DNA of 17,689 nucleotides from Gemmatimonadota bacterium (GTDB taxonomy: Bacteria > Gemmatimonadota > Gemmatimonadetes > Palauibacterales > Palauibacteraceae). Below, one piece after another: positions 1 through 7,259 of this stretch. Each line of letters starts with the position of its first letter. Positions within the stretch are counted from its first letter, which is position 1. The translations under genes and the position numbers were made by a program. Location of the stretch: assembly GCA_013042495.1 (NCBI GenBank), contig JABDQB010000445.1, forward strand, positions 1-17,689, written 5' to 3'. The notes under the pieces were generated by a model, which saw only the letters and a program-made list of their open reading frames with translations, was not told the origin of the DNA and did no database searches.

Positions 1-446
1 GGCGCATACAGAAGCAGGGTGTGGCCGCCCGAAATCAGAAGCGCAACGAAGGGAGGAGTCGCGTTCGACGATTCCAGAGAATTCGCGTACAGGTGGGCCT
101 CCATGTGGTGCACTCCCACCACGGGAAGCCCGAGAGCATAGCCAAATCCCTTCGCCCAGTTCAGACCCACGAGGAGAGCCCCAACAAGTCCGGGGCCGGC
201 CGTGACACCGATTCCTGCGAGGCCCGCGGGCCGGACTCCTGCCTCGTCCAGTGCCTGCGCGACCACTCCGTCGATGTGGACCAGGTGCTGCCGCGCGGCG
301 ATCTCCGGTACCACCCCACCGAATACCGCGTGGGCGTCCTGGGACAGGATGACGTGGCCCATGACCCGACCCTCGCAAACCACGGCTGCCGAGGTTTCAT
401 CGCACGACGACTCGATCCCGAGGACGGGCCCTCCCCGGAAGCTCAT
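1..446 (-). CDS. tsaD: tRNA N6-adenosine threonylcarbamoyltransferase TsaD (N-terminal part, cut by window edge)
   Basis: TsaD transfers the threonylcarbamoyl group from TC-AMP to A37 of ANN-decoding tRNAs, working with TsaB and TsaE in the cytoplasm. The 148 visible codons start at ATG 446 and read MSFRGGPVLGIESSCDETSA, the family's conserved N-terminus. The metal-binding motif HHMEAH follows at residues 113-118 (ligands H114 and H118), then an SGGHT motif at 139-143. The C-terminal half, including the last metal ligand, lies beyond the left edge, since full-length TsaD is about 340 residues. The start lies 3 bases after the stop of the ybbR-like gene, so the two are probably cotranscribed. 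Identification is very secure; only the missing part is unknown. Confidence 0.96.
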   Translation of the reverse strand, partial: MSFRGGPVLGIESSCDETSAAVVCEGRVMGHVILSQDAHAVFGGVVPEIAARQHLVHIDGVVAQALDEAGVRPAGLAGIGVTAGPGLVGALLVGLNWAKGFGYALGLPVVGVHHMEAHLYANSLESSNATPPFVALLISGGHTLLLYA

Positions 447-449
447 GCG

Positions 450-1376
450 TCAGGACCCGTTCGGTCTGACGGTCACCTCTTCCGGGCGCGGCGACGCAGA
501 CACGAATCCCCCGGTCGTAAGCTCCACCGTGACGGGCGCCAGGCTGGGGCCCGACGGCACCGCTTCCACCTGAACGGTGGCCCACGAAATGGAGTCGAGT
601 TGCCGTCGCACGGCGGCTGCGGCACCGCGCACCACCACATCCACCGAGTCCGGCTGCACTCTCACGCGGCCCGCGGCGGCGCCCGCAGCCCGGATGGGGA
701 GTCTCACCTGCCGCACGACGAGCGAATCCACGGGCACGGTGACCAGAACGCTCGGAGGATCGATCTCGATGCCGCGCACCCCGGCGGCGACTTCCAGGGG
801 AACGTCCCTCATGACCGCGTGCTGAAGGTCCTCGAGCGACACCCGCCGCGTAACTACCTGGCGGATCGCCTCGACCTGGGACGCTCCGCCCCTCACCGTG
901 ACGCTGTCCGGTTCGACGAGCAGAGGTCTCATCACGGTGAATCCCATGGCCGGAACGGTGACGAGGTCGGGTACTACGGGCACGCGGCGCTCCGCCAACC
1001 GCTCCAGCTGAAGCTCCACGGAGGTCGGAACAACCAGGGTGGCACGAACACCCATCTCCCGATCGTACGCGACCTGGCCAGGGTCGAGGGCCACTCGCAT
1101 TACGGGACCGGTGACCCTCGGAATGCCGATTCTGACCTCCGGCTCGTCGCCGATGAGAGCCAGGAGATCTCGGTTCCGACCCTGGAAGGTCGTTGCGACG
1201 GCATCCGGGGCCTCGAGCAGCACCCACGCGGAATCCTGCACGTCTATAACGAGCCGGGTCACCACCTCCTGCGACTGCCGTTCGCCGGCTGTGAGATCGA
1301 GCCACAGCAAGAAGACGATGAACACGGCGCCGAGCTTGTACGGCCAGTGATCCAGGAAGAAGGATTGCCAGGTCAC
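450..1376 (-). CDS. YbbR/CdaR-like domain protein, single membrane anchor
   Basis: This 308-residue protein has a short N-terminal stretch, one transmembrane helix (about residues 13-30, LGAVFIVFLLWL) and a long extracytoplasmic part made of beta-rich repeats. I see about three YbbR-like repeats, near 37-117, 123-203 and 213-300, each with the pattern of a hydrophobic strand followed by 'PDSV.V.G' (for example EPDSVTVRG and QPDSVDVVVRG). In Firmicutes the related CdaR (YbbR) modulates the di-adenylate cyclase CdaA and is encoded beside it. No cdaA is present here, so a role in c-di-AMP control is only a possibility. The start is GTG at 1376, the only start codon in frame between an upstream in-frame stop and the membrane helix; its ribosome binding site is weak. 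It lies 16 bases after the PASTA gene and 3 bases before tsaD. Confidence 0.8.
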   Translation of the reverse strand: MTWQSFFLDHWPYKLGAVFIVFLLWLDLTAGERQSQEVVTRLVIDVQDSAWVLLEAPDAVATTFQGRNRDLLALIGDEPEVRIGIPRVTGPVMRVALDPGQVAYDREMGVRATLVVPTSVELQLERLAERRVPVVPDLVTVPAMGFTVMRPLLVEPDSVTVRGGASQVEAIRQVVTRRVSLEDLQHAVMRDVPLEVAAGVRGIEIDPPSVLVTVPVDSLVVRQVRLPIRAAGAAAGRVRVQPDSVDVVVRGAAAAVRRQLDSISWATVQVEAVPSGPSLAPVTVELTTGGFVSASPRPEEVTVRPNGS

Positions 1377-1392
1377 TTGTGCGCCGCCCCGC

Positions 1393-2388
1393 TCATCGGT
1401 TCTGATCCTGCCGTTCGTACCAGCGACGCGTCGGGTCCACCCGGTTCACGTCGCCGGCCACCCTCACCTCCACGGTGCCTCCCTCGCGCAGGCTATAGTC
1501 CGGAGGCGGGTACTGGCCCACGATTCTCCCCGGAGCCCCGAGCGCCTGCGGATCATACGTGATCGCCCCGAGCTCCAGACCGGCAGCCGACAGCGCGCCC
1601 TGGGCGTCGTCCACGTGCCGCCCGACCAGATCCGGCACGCGCACCACGGGACCCCCCTCGCTGACCACCAGCGTAACCTCGGCGGGAACGGCCAGTTCAG
1701 TTCCGGCCTCCGGACGCGTCTCGATGGCTTTGCCTCCCTCGAGCGTATGGATCTTGCGCTCGACCGCCACCTCGTACCCGAGGCGCTCGAGCACGATGAC
1801 CGCCTGCCGCTGCGAGAGCCCCGAAACGTCCGGAAGGACATGGAGCTCCGGACCTCGGCTCAGGGACACGTAGATCGGCGCTCCGGGCCGCGCGTACTGC
1901 CCGGGTAGCGGGTCCTGCGCCAGGACAGCCCCCTCCGGGGCCAGGTGATGAGTCACACCCGAACGGACCGTGTACTCGAGCCCAAGTCGTTCCAGGCGGC
2001 CTTGTGCCTCGTCTTCGGTCAGGCCTACGAGTTCCGGCACCTTCACGAGCGATGCATCTTCTTCGACTCTCCCGCCCGGCAACACCCACTGCGCAGCCGC
2101 CAGGTAGCCACCTCCGAAGAACGCTGCCACGACCGCGGCTGAAATGAGCCACCGCCTCGATCGTCTACCCCCTCCGTTCGCCACGGGCTCCGGCGACGGC
2201 TCCCTCGCAAATAGCTCGGACAGGGTCTGCGTGCGGGGCGGAGCCGCGGCGGCCGCCGTCCCGCCCCCCGGTTCCCGATGCTCCTGAGTCCCGCCCGTCG
2301 CCTCTTCCTCCGGTGGCGAACCCGAAGTGCGATCTCCGCCTCTTCCACCCCTTCCGCCACCCAACCCACGGCGCCGCCTGTAGCTCAT
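1393..2388 (-). CDS. Membrane-anchored PASTA-domain protein without kinase domain
   Basis: This 331-residue protein has three parts. Residues 1-79 are a disordered cytoplasmic tail, starting with an Arg/Gly-rich run (RRRRGLGGGRGGRGG) and followed by Pro/Glu/Ala-rich sequence. Residues about 80-104 form one transmembrane helix. Three extracytoplasmic PASTA repeats follow, near 114-179, 183-246 and 248-311; each opens with a 'VP.L.G' type motif (VPELVGLTEDEAQ, LPDVSGLSQRQA, VPDLVGRHVDDAQ). PASTA domains in Ser/Thr kinases and penicillin-binding proteins bind cell-wall muropeptides or beta-lactams, but neither catalytic domain is present here. I chose ATG 2388 because AAAGGGGAACAAAGG lies just before it. 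A longer reading starting upstream would overlap rsmB and adds no recognised sequence. The gene follows rsmB by 38 bases. Its exact role is unknown; binding of peptidoglycan fragments is an inference from the family. Confidence 0.85.
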   Translation of the reverse strand: MSYRRRRGLGGGRGGRGGDRTSGSPPEEEATGGTQEHREPGGGTAAAAAPPRTQTLSELFAREPSPEPVANGGGRRSRRWLISAAVVAAFFGGGYLAAAQWVLPGGRVEEDASLVKVPELVGLTEDEAQGRLERLGLEYTVRSGVTHHLAPEGAVLAQDPLPGQYARPGAPIYVSLSRGPELHVLPDVSGLSQRQAVIVLERLGYEVAVERKIHTLEGGKAIETRPEAGTELAVPAEVTLVVSEGGPVVRVPDLVGRHVDDAQGALSAAGLELGAITYDPQALGAPGRIVGQYPPPDYSLREGGTVEVRVAGDVNRVDPTRRWYERQDQNR

Positions 2389-2426
2389 CCTTTGTTCCCC
2401 TTTTGGTTCGGGCCCCGGGCGCTCTT

Positions 2427-3731
2427 CTAAGAACGCCTCAGACGGCTCGCGAACGCTCCGTCGGTGTCCCATTTCCACGGCAGCACCCGAAGGTCGCCGA
2501 TCGCATCCGTCGTTCCATCACGTACCCACGTCGGCTCCGGCGGCTCCCTCCTGAAGTCGCGGTGCCTCGCCAGAAATCTGTCGACCTGGCCCTCGTTCTC
2601 CTCGGGTTCAAGGGAGCACGTGGCGTACACCAGCAGTCCCCCCGGCTCGACGCTTTCCGCCAGCCCGTCCAGCAACTCGCTCTGCAGCGCCACGAGCGAG
2701 TCGAGCTTGCCCCGATCGAGGCGCCAGCGGGCGTCCGGCCGGCGGCGCAGCACCCCCGTTCCCGTGCACGGTGCATCGAGCAGGACGGTCCGAGCGCCGT
2801 CGATCGCCGGGGAGCGCGCATCCGTTCGCAACAGGCTGACATTCAACCCGAGCCGAGCGATCGGCTCGCGCAGCAGGTCCAGCCGGCCACCACTGATGTC
2901 CGCGGCCACGAACGGCCGTGCCGCCGGTGCACGCCATGCCAGGCCGATCGCCTTACCACCCGGCGCGGCACAGGCATCCAGAACCGGACCGAGGAATCGG
3001 TCGCCCACGTAGTCTACCACCGCGGAGGCGGCGGGGTCCTGCACCACGGACGGAATACTCCCGATCGCCGTTTCCGGCAGCCCTTCACGAAGACGAAAGA
3101 CGCCGCGCCAGTCGGGCTCCGGTACCAACCGAACGCCGTCGACGGGGGCGAGATCGCGGTCGTGATCCGCCTCTGCATCGAGGACTCGCACCGTCACGGG
3201 CGGTGCCCGGTTATCATTCTCGACCAGACGACGAACCGAGGCAAGCGGCCAGCGGGACAGCCACCTCCGGATCAGCCAGCCGGGATGCGACCCCCACGTC
3301 GTCAGGTATCCCTCGGGATCGGCGTCCCAGTCGGGGAATGCCGCTTCCCGGGGACCTTCGCGGATCGCTCTGCGGAGGACCGCGTTCGCCAATCCGCTGG
3401 CCCGGGGTCCCACGGTCGTCTTTAGGCCCCGGACGGTCTGGTCCACAGCGGCATGATCGGGGACGCGGGTCTCCCGGACCTGGTACAGCCCGAGCCGCAG
3501 CCACTGCAGCACCGGCAAATCGATGCTGCTCATCGGCCGGTCGAGCAGGTGCGTCAGCTCGGTGTCCAGCCGGGAACGCAGTCGGATCGCCCCGTACGCC
3601 ATTTCCAGAGCCAGACCGCGGTCGGCGCCGCGCAGGTCCGCCAGGTGGCGCGTGGCGGCGCGGTCGGCGAACTCGCCGCGAGCCACGTCGCACAAGATCT
3701 GAAAGGCGGCAACGCGAGGATCTTCCCCCAT
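2427..3731 (-). CDS. rsmB: 16S rRNA (cytosine(967)-C5)-methyltransferase RsmB
   Basis: RsmB methylates C967 of 16S rRNA at carbon 5 using S-adenosylmethionine. The protein has 434 residues, usual for the family. Residues about 1-140 form the NusB-like RNA-binding domain, and the C-terminal half is the Rossmann methyltransferase. The SAM-binding loop is LDACAAPGGKA (251-261). The two active-site cysteines are C322 in LLDAPCTGTG and C372 in YATCSLEPEENE; in this family the TC cysteine attacks the base and the PC cysteine helps release the product. The start is ATG 3731, preceded by CGGGAGAAA, 17 bases after the thiG stop. A longer in-frame reading from 3791 would overlap thiG and is not supported. 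Paralogous RsmF/NOL1-type methylases are possible, but the NusB-like N-terminus favours RsmB. Confidence 0.94.
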   Translation of the reverse strand: MGEDPRVAAFQILCDVARGEFADRAATRHLADLRGADRGLALEMAYGAIRLRSRLDTELTHLLDRPMSSIDLPVLQWLRLGLYQVRETRVPDHAAVDQTVRGLKTTVGPRASGLANAVLRRAIREGPREAAFPDWDADPEGYLTTWGSHPGWLIRRWLSRWPLASVRRLVENDNRAPPVTVRVLDAEADHDRDLAPVDGVRLVPEPDWRGVFRLREGLPETAIGSIPSVVQDPAASAVVDYVGDRFLGPVLDACAAPGGKAIGLAWRAPAARPFVAADISGGRLDLLREPIARLGLNVSLLRTDARSPAIDGARTVLLDAPCTGTGVLRRRPDARWRLDRGKLDSLVALQSELLDGLAESVEPGGLLVYATCSLEPEENEGQVDRFLARHRDFRREPPEPTWVRDGTTDAIGDLRVLPWKWDTDGAFASRLRRS

Positions 3732-3748
3732 TTTCTCCCGGTCTTGGC

Positions 3749-4555
3749 TCAACCCAGCATGCCCGCGGACGGGCTCGAGGGCACGCCCCACTCTCGCCTC
3801 GGCATGCGACCGGCCAGCCAGGCGGCGCGGCCGGCCTCAACCGCCTGGCGCATCGCCCCGGCCATGAGCACGGGGTGCTCCGCCGCTGCGAGCGCTGTGT
3901 TCATGAGGATACCATCGACGCCCAACTCCATCGTGGCACACGCGTCCGAGGCGGTTCCGACGCCGGCATCCACGATGATCGGAACGTCCAGGCGGCTCTT
4001 GAGAATTCGAATGTTCACGGGGTTGAGCAGGCCGAGCCCACTCCCGATCGGTGAGGCCAGCGGCATGACGGCAGCCGCGCCCGCTTCCTGCAGCTTCAGG
4101 GCCGTGATCAGGTCGTCGTTGGTGTACGGGAGCACCGTGAAGCCCTCTGCGACCAGGGTCCGGGTCGCCGCGAGCAGCGCCTCCGTGTCGGGAAGCAGCG
4201 TCTCCTGATCGCCGATGACCTCGAGCTTTACCCAATCGCTGAGTCCAGCTTCCCGTCCAAGTCGAGCGTAACGCACCGCGTCTTCTTCCGTATAGCAACC
4301 CGCTGTGTTGGGCAGGAGGAAGAACTCGGTCGGGTCCAGGTGGTGCAGAAGACTCTCCTCGCTGGAAGCGTCGAGATCCACTCGCCGGACCGCTACCGTG
4401 ACCATCTCCGCGCCCGAGGCCCTCAAGGCGGCGACCGTCTGTTCGGCGTCCCTGTACTTGCCGGTGCCGACCATCAGTCGTGATCCAAACGCCCGTCCGC
4501 CGATCGTCAGAGGATTCGGATCCGCCGCCTGCCCGATGTCATTGACCGTGTTCAT
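3749..4555 (-). CDS. thiG: Thiazole synthase ThiG
   Basis: ThiG builds the thiazole phosphate of thiamine from 1-deoxyxylulose 5-phosphate, dehydroglycine and the sulfur carried on ThiS thiocarboxylate. The protein has 268 residues in a TIM-barrel fold. Recognisable stretches are LMVGTGKY (28-34), TVAVRRVD (53-60), LLPNTAGCYT (80-89), and K110 in WVKLEVIGD, which corresponds to the Schiff-base lysine. Phosphate-binding glycines occur in MPLASPIGSGLGL and VPIIVDAGVGTASDA. ATG 4555 is chosen because it sits 28 bases after thiS and begins the conserved region; extending to 4648 would overlap thiS. The ribosome binding site is weak (GAGCGGA). It is the last gene of the tenI-thiS-thiG set and is followed by rsmB after 17 bases. 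The sulfur-transfer partners (ThiF, ThiI, and ThiO or ThiH) are not in the window. Confidence 0.96.
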   Translation of the reverse strand: MNTVNDIGQAADPNPLTIGGRAFGSRLMVGTGKYRDAEQTVAALRASGAEMVTVAVRRVDLDASSEESLLHHLDPTEFFLLPNTAGCYTEEDAVRYARLGREAGLSDWVKLEVIGDQETLLPDTEALLAATRTLVAEGFTVLPYTNDDLITALKLQEAGAAAVMPLASPIGSGLGLLNPVNIRILKSRLDVPIIVDAGVGTASDACATMELGVDGILMNTALAAAEHPVLMAGAMRQAVEAGRAAWLAGRMPRREWGVPSSPSAGMLG

Positions 4556-4583
4556 GGTTCCGCTCGATGCTCGTGTGGGTGAT

Positions 4584-4787
4584 TCAGCCGCCGCCCACGA
4601 AGTGGACGATCTCGATACGATCCCCGTCCTGCAGCGCGACATCCTCAATTTCGGTTCGCCGGACGATCTCTCGGTTGAGCTCGACGACCACCAGCCGGCC
4701 GTCCAGCTCCAGGTCTTCCAGGAGTCCGGCTACGGTGCGTCCGTCCCTGACCTCCCGGTCCTTTCCGTTAACCTCTACCCTCAGCAT
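4584..4787 (-). CDS. thiS: Sulfur carrier protein ThiS
   Basis: ThiS is a small ubiquitin-like protein. Its C-terminal glycine is adenylated by ThiF and converted to a thiocarboxylate that gives sulfur to ThiG. The protein has 67 residues, beginning MLRVEVNGKDREV and ending VHFVGGG, so the essential C-terminal Gly-Gly is present. LNREIV and LQDGDRIEIV match the conserved beta-grasp core (usual forms are 'NGEIV' and 'L.dGD.veiv'). The ATG at 4787 overlaps the end of tenI by 7 bases, and AGGAGG lies at a suitable distance upstream inside tenI. thiG follows directly, as expected for partners that form one complex. The overlap suggests translational coupling with tenI. Confidence 0.95.
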   Translation of the reverse strand: MLRVEVNGKDREVRDGRTVAGLLEDLELDGRLVVVELNREIVRRTEIEDVALQDGDRIEIVHFVGGG

Positions 4788-5431
4788 GCGCCCTCGTCCT
4801 CCTGTTCCCTGGCCGCACTCACGGCGTCGAGCAGCCCGAGTGCCGCGTCCACCGGCGATGGTTCCTGCCAGACCGCGCGAATGACGGCGATTCCCATAGC
4901 GCCGGCCGCGACCACCTGCCGCGCGTTGATCGCGTCGATACCCCCGACTCCGACGACCGGCACACCTGCCTCGGCGCACGACGTGACCAGCGCCACGCCA
5001 GCCGGATCCCTGTCCGGGTGGGAGGCCGTGCGGAACACGGATCCGGCGACCAGGTAATCGGCTCCTTCCGAGACACTCAGCCGCGCTTCTTCGGCCGAAT
5101 GTACCGAGGCTCCAATGGCGAAGCCCCGTCCCGGGAGTACACGAACGGCGGCCACCGGAATCGATCCGGTTCCGAGCTGCACGGCCTCCGCACGGGCGGT
5201 GAGCGCTATGTCGGCCCGGCCATTGATCACGCACCATCCGCCGGAGCCGGCCACGGCACGGCGGAGTCGCACGGCCAGTGAATGGAAGTCCCTTCCGCTT
5301 GCGCGCTTCAGCCTGAGGTGGAGGGCGACCCGATCGCCGCCAGCCGCGAGGAGGGTTTCAGCGTTCGCCGGGAATTCCGGCGAGTCGGCTACGTCGTCCG
5401 TCACGATGACATGAAGGAGCGGCACGTTCAC
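4781..5431 (-). CDS. tenI: Thiazole tautomerase TenI-like protein (ThiE superfamily)
   Basis: This 216-residue TIM-barrel protein belongs to the thiamine phosphate synthase/TenI superfamily. In ThiE the Mg2+-pyrophosphate site uses aspartates in 'IND' and in 'GQED'. Here the matching positions read VINGRADIAL (69-77) and QLGTGS (85-90), with no aspartate at either site. The NGRADIAL and VQL..GS pattern plus SVHS (109-112, H111) matches TenI as I remember it from Bacillus subtilis, which aromatises the thiazole made by ThiG. GVGGID and AGAMGIAVI near the C-terminus are the usual phosphate-binding loops. GTG 5431 overlaps the fmt stop as GTGA, with GGAGGG about 12 bases upstream. Position next to thiS and thiG supports a thiazole-branch role. 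Automated pipelines may label it thiE; synthase activity looks unlikely but is not excluded. Confidence 0.85.
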   Translation of the reverse strand: MNVPLLHVIVTDDVADSPEFPANAETLLAAGGDRVALHLRLKRASGRDFHSLAVRLRRAVAGSGGWCVINGRADIALTARAEAVQLGTGSIPVAAVRVLPGRGFAIGASVHSAEEARLSVSEGADYLVAGSVFRTASHPDRDPAGVALVTSCAEAGVPVVGVGGIDAINARQVVAAGAMGIAVIRAVWQEPSPVDAALGLLDAVSAAREQEDEGAC

Positions 5432-6360
5432 TCGAACGACTGACCCTCCGCGATGCCCCGGCCATGAATCCACGCCTCCGACGTCATGCGGGGCCGACCC
5501 GCAGGCTTCACTTCCCGGAGTCGGATCGCACCCGATCCCGTGGCCACGACGAGACCTCGCTTCGCTTCCGCGACCAGCACGGTTCCTGGCGGACCCTCGC
5601 CGGCGGAGGAGACTTGCCCCGGGCCGAAGACCTGCACGGGCTGCCCTCCGACGGTGGACCACGCCCCTGGCCAGGGATCACACCCGCGGATCCACCGATC
5701 CAGTTCGGTCGCGGGAAGACGCCAGTCCAGCCGGGCCCCTTCCCGACTCATCTTGGGCGCGTACGTGGCCCCCTCATGCACCTGAGGCTCTTCGTTCAGA
5801 ACACCCGCTTCCATCTGGGCCAGCGCTTCGACCAGTGCCGTCGCGCCGATCTCCGAGAGCATCTCGTACAGCTCGCCTGCCGTCACGTCGGGCGGCAGCT
5901 CCACCGCCACGCGGTACAGCACTGGCCCGGCGTCCAATTCGCGGACCATTCTCATGATCGTCACGCCGGAGTGTTCGTGACCCCGGATGATCGCCCAGTT
6001 CACGGGCGCCGCGCCCCGCAACTCGGGGAGCAGGGAGCCGTGGACGTTGACCGAGCCCCGCGACGGAACGGCCAGGACTTCCTCGGTGAGTATCTCGCCG
6101 TAAGCCGCCACGACCGACAACTCGGGCCCCAGGTCGCGGAGCCGTGCCAGAAACGCATCCCCGCGAGGCTTCTCCGGTTGGAGAACCGGAATGCCCTCCT
6201 CCTCCGCCACCGTCTTGATCGCGCCCGGGCGAACCGACCGCCCTCGCCCGGCCGGCCGGTCCGGCTGGGTGACCACGGCTACGACCGCGTGACCCTCCTC
6301 CTGGAGGGCCCGTAGAGACGGCACGCCAAAGTCCGGCGTACCCCAGAAGAGGATCCTCAT
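5428..6360 (-). CDS. fmt: Methionyl-tRNA formyltransferase
   Basis: Fmt formylates Met-tRNA(fMet) with 10-formyltetrahydrofolate so that translation can initiate. The 310-residue protein starts at ATG 6360 with GGAG about 8 bases upstream. The N-terminal Rossmann domain begins MRILFWGTPDFGVPSL, and TQPDRPAGRG is the usual loop. The catalytic set is N105 and H107 in NVHGSLLPELRG and D143 in ELDAGPVL. The C-terminal tRNA-binding domain carries YAPKMSREGARLDW and a 'REVKPAGRPRM' stretch. NVHGSLLP has Gly where most homologues have Ala, a minor change outside the catalytic residues. def lies 43 bases upstream, the classic pairing of formylation with deformylation. The stop overlaps the tenI start by 4 bases. 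Confidence 0.97.
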   Translation of the reverse strand: MRILFWGTPDFGVPSLRALQEEGHAVVAVVTQPDRPAGRGRSVRPGAIKTVAEEEGIPVLQPEKPRGDAFLARLRDLGPELSVVAAYGEILTEEVLAVPSRGSVNVHGSLLPELRGAAPVNWAIIRGHEHSGVTIMRMVRELDAGPVLYRVAVELPPDVTAGELYEMLSEIGATALVEALAQMEAGVLNEEPQVHEGATYAPKMSREGARLDWRLPATELDRWIRGCDPWPGAWSTVGGQPVQVFGPGQVSSAGEGPPGTVLVAEAKRGLVVATGSGAIRLREVKPAGRPRMTSEAWIHGRGIAEGQSFE

Positions 6361-6403
6361 ACGTTGTCTCCGCAGATTCCGCGAAAGCGCTTCCGGTAGG
6401 TGT

Positions 6404-6907
6404 CTACCGTACCGACTCGTCCATCTTCGACCACTTCTTGAGAAGCATACGACGCTTGAGGGGACTCACCCGGTCGATGAACAACACGCCATCTAGGTGG
6501 TCGCATTCATGTTGAAGGCAGCGGCTCAGTAGCCCCTCCGCTTCGACGCGCACCGGCTCGCCGGCCCCATCCAGACCCTCGACCACGACATGGCCGCTAC
6601 GCTCCACGACTTCATCCAGACCGGGAATGCTCAGGCAGCCTTCCACTTCCTTCTGCTTGCCGGTCGCCTCCACGATTCTCGGGTTTACGAGTACTCCGGG
6701 CTCGATCTCGTCGTCCCGGACGTCGTAGACGAAGACCCGAAGGGGCACGCCGATCTGGGGCGCGGCCAGTCCGATTCCGTCTTCCGCATACATCGTCTCG
6801 AGGAGATCCCCCACGAGGGCCCGGACGTCTGTGTCAAAGGCCTCAACCTCCTGGCACTTCTCCCGCAGAACCGGATCCCCCAGGTATCGTACGTCGCGAA
6901 CGCTCAC
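6404..6907 (-). CDS. def: Peptide deformylase
   Basis: Def removes the formyl group from the N-terminal methionine of new proteins. It is a metal enzyme, usually Fe2+. All three family motifs are present: GIGLAAPQIG (44-53), EGCLSIPG (89-96, with metal ligand C91) and QHECDHLDG (132-140, with ligands H133 and H137 and catalytic E134). The start is GTG 6907, giving MSVRDVRYLGDPVLRE and 167 residues, the normal length. GGGGAAGAG lies upstream at an acceptable distance, and the gap to yajC is 34 bases. An in-frame ATG at 7012 would give 202 residues but overlaps yajC and adds a low-complexity extension, so it is less likely. Downstream is fmt, its functional partner. Confidence 0.96.
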   Translation of the reverse strand: MSVRDVRYLGDPVLREKCQEVEAFDTDVRALVGDLLETMYAEDGIGLAAPQIGVPLRVFVYDVRDDEIEPGVLVNPRIVEATGKQKEVEGCLSIPGLDEVVERSGHVVVEGLDGAGEPVRVEAEGLLSRCLQHECDHLDGVLFIDRVSPLKRRMLLKKWSKMDESVR

Positions 6908-6941
6908 GTCAGCCGTCTCTTCCCCGGGCCCGCAGCCAATC

Positions 6942-7259
6942 TCAGCCGTCGGTCTGCGAGTCGCCGGCCTTGCGTCCGACCTTGGACCGCTCGACCTCGA
7001 GACGCGTGTCATCCGCGGTCTTGATCGTCATGCGGTCGTCCGTCAGGTGGATGATCTTGCCGATGATCCCACCGATCGTGACGACCTCATCGCCCCGGCT
7101 CAGAGACTTCACCATCTCATCGTGCGACTTCTGCTGCTTCCTCTGTGGCCTGATGAGCAGGAAGTAGAAGATCAGGAATATGGCGCCGAACATGAATACG
7201 GTGCCGAACGGATTCCCCGCGGCCGGCGTCTGCGCCTGAAGAAGTGATAGGATCAGCAC
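6942..7259 (-). CDS. yajC: Preprotein translocase subunit YajC
   Basis: YajC is a small inner-membrane protein associated with SecDF-YidC and the Sec translocon. The 105-residue protein has one transmembrane helix (about 18-37, rich in Phe, Ile and Leu), followed directly by the signature LLIRPQRKQQK (34-44) and a small cytoplasmic domain with SRGDEVVTIGGIIGKI. GTG 7259 has AGGAG about 8 bases upstream, so it is preferred over an upstream ATG at 7292. It follows tgt by 67 bases, the common bacterial order. secD and secF, which often come next, are absent; def follows instead. The short hydrophobic segment before the helix is probably periplasmic. Confidence 0.95.
   Translation of the reverse strand: MLILSLLQAQTPAAGNPFGTVFMFGAIFLIFYFLLIRPQRKQQKSHDEMVKSLSRGDEVVTIGGIIGKIIHLTDDRMTIKTADDTRLEVERSKVGRKAGDSQTDG

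Noticed and set aside
397..1305. A second minus-strand frame of 302 codons inside the ybbR-like gene
   Set aside because: It is out of frame with the membrane helix and YbbR repeats, and its product is Arg/Gly-rich with no fold signature.
21..1562. A 513-codon open frame on the plus strand over tsaD, the ybbR-like gene and part of the PASTA gene
   Set aside because: The opposite strand carries well-supported genes with conserved motifs. The plus-strand product is low-complexity His/Arg/Pro-rich sequence with no domain.
2313..4208. Several long plus-strand open frames opposite rsmB and thiG
   Set aside because: They are shadows of rsmB and thiG, with Arg/Pro-rich translations and no credible start context.
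5428..5662. A longer tenI start giving 293 residues
   Set aside because: The extra N-terminus lies over the end of fmt and is Arg/Gly-rich shadow sequence. GTG 5431 gives the family length and has a Shine-Dalgarno sequence.
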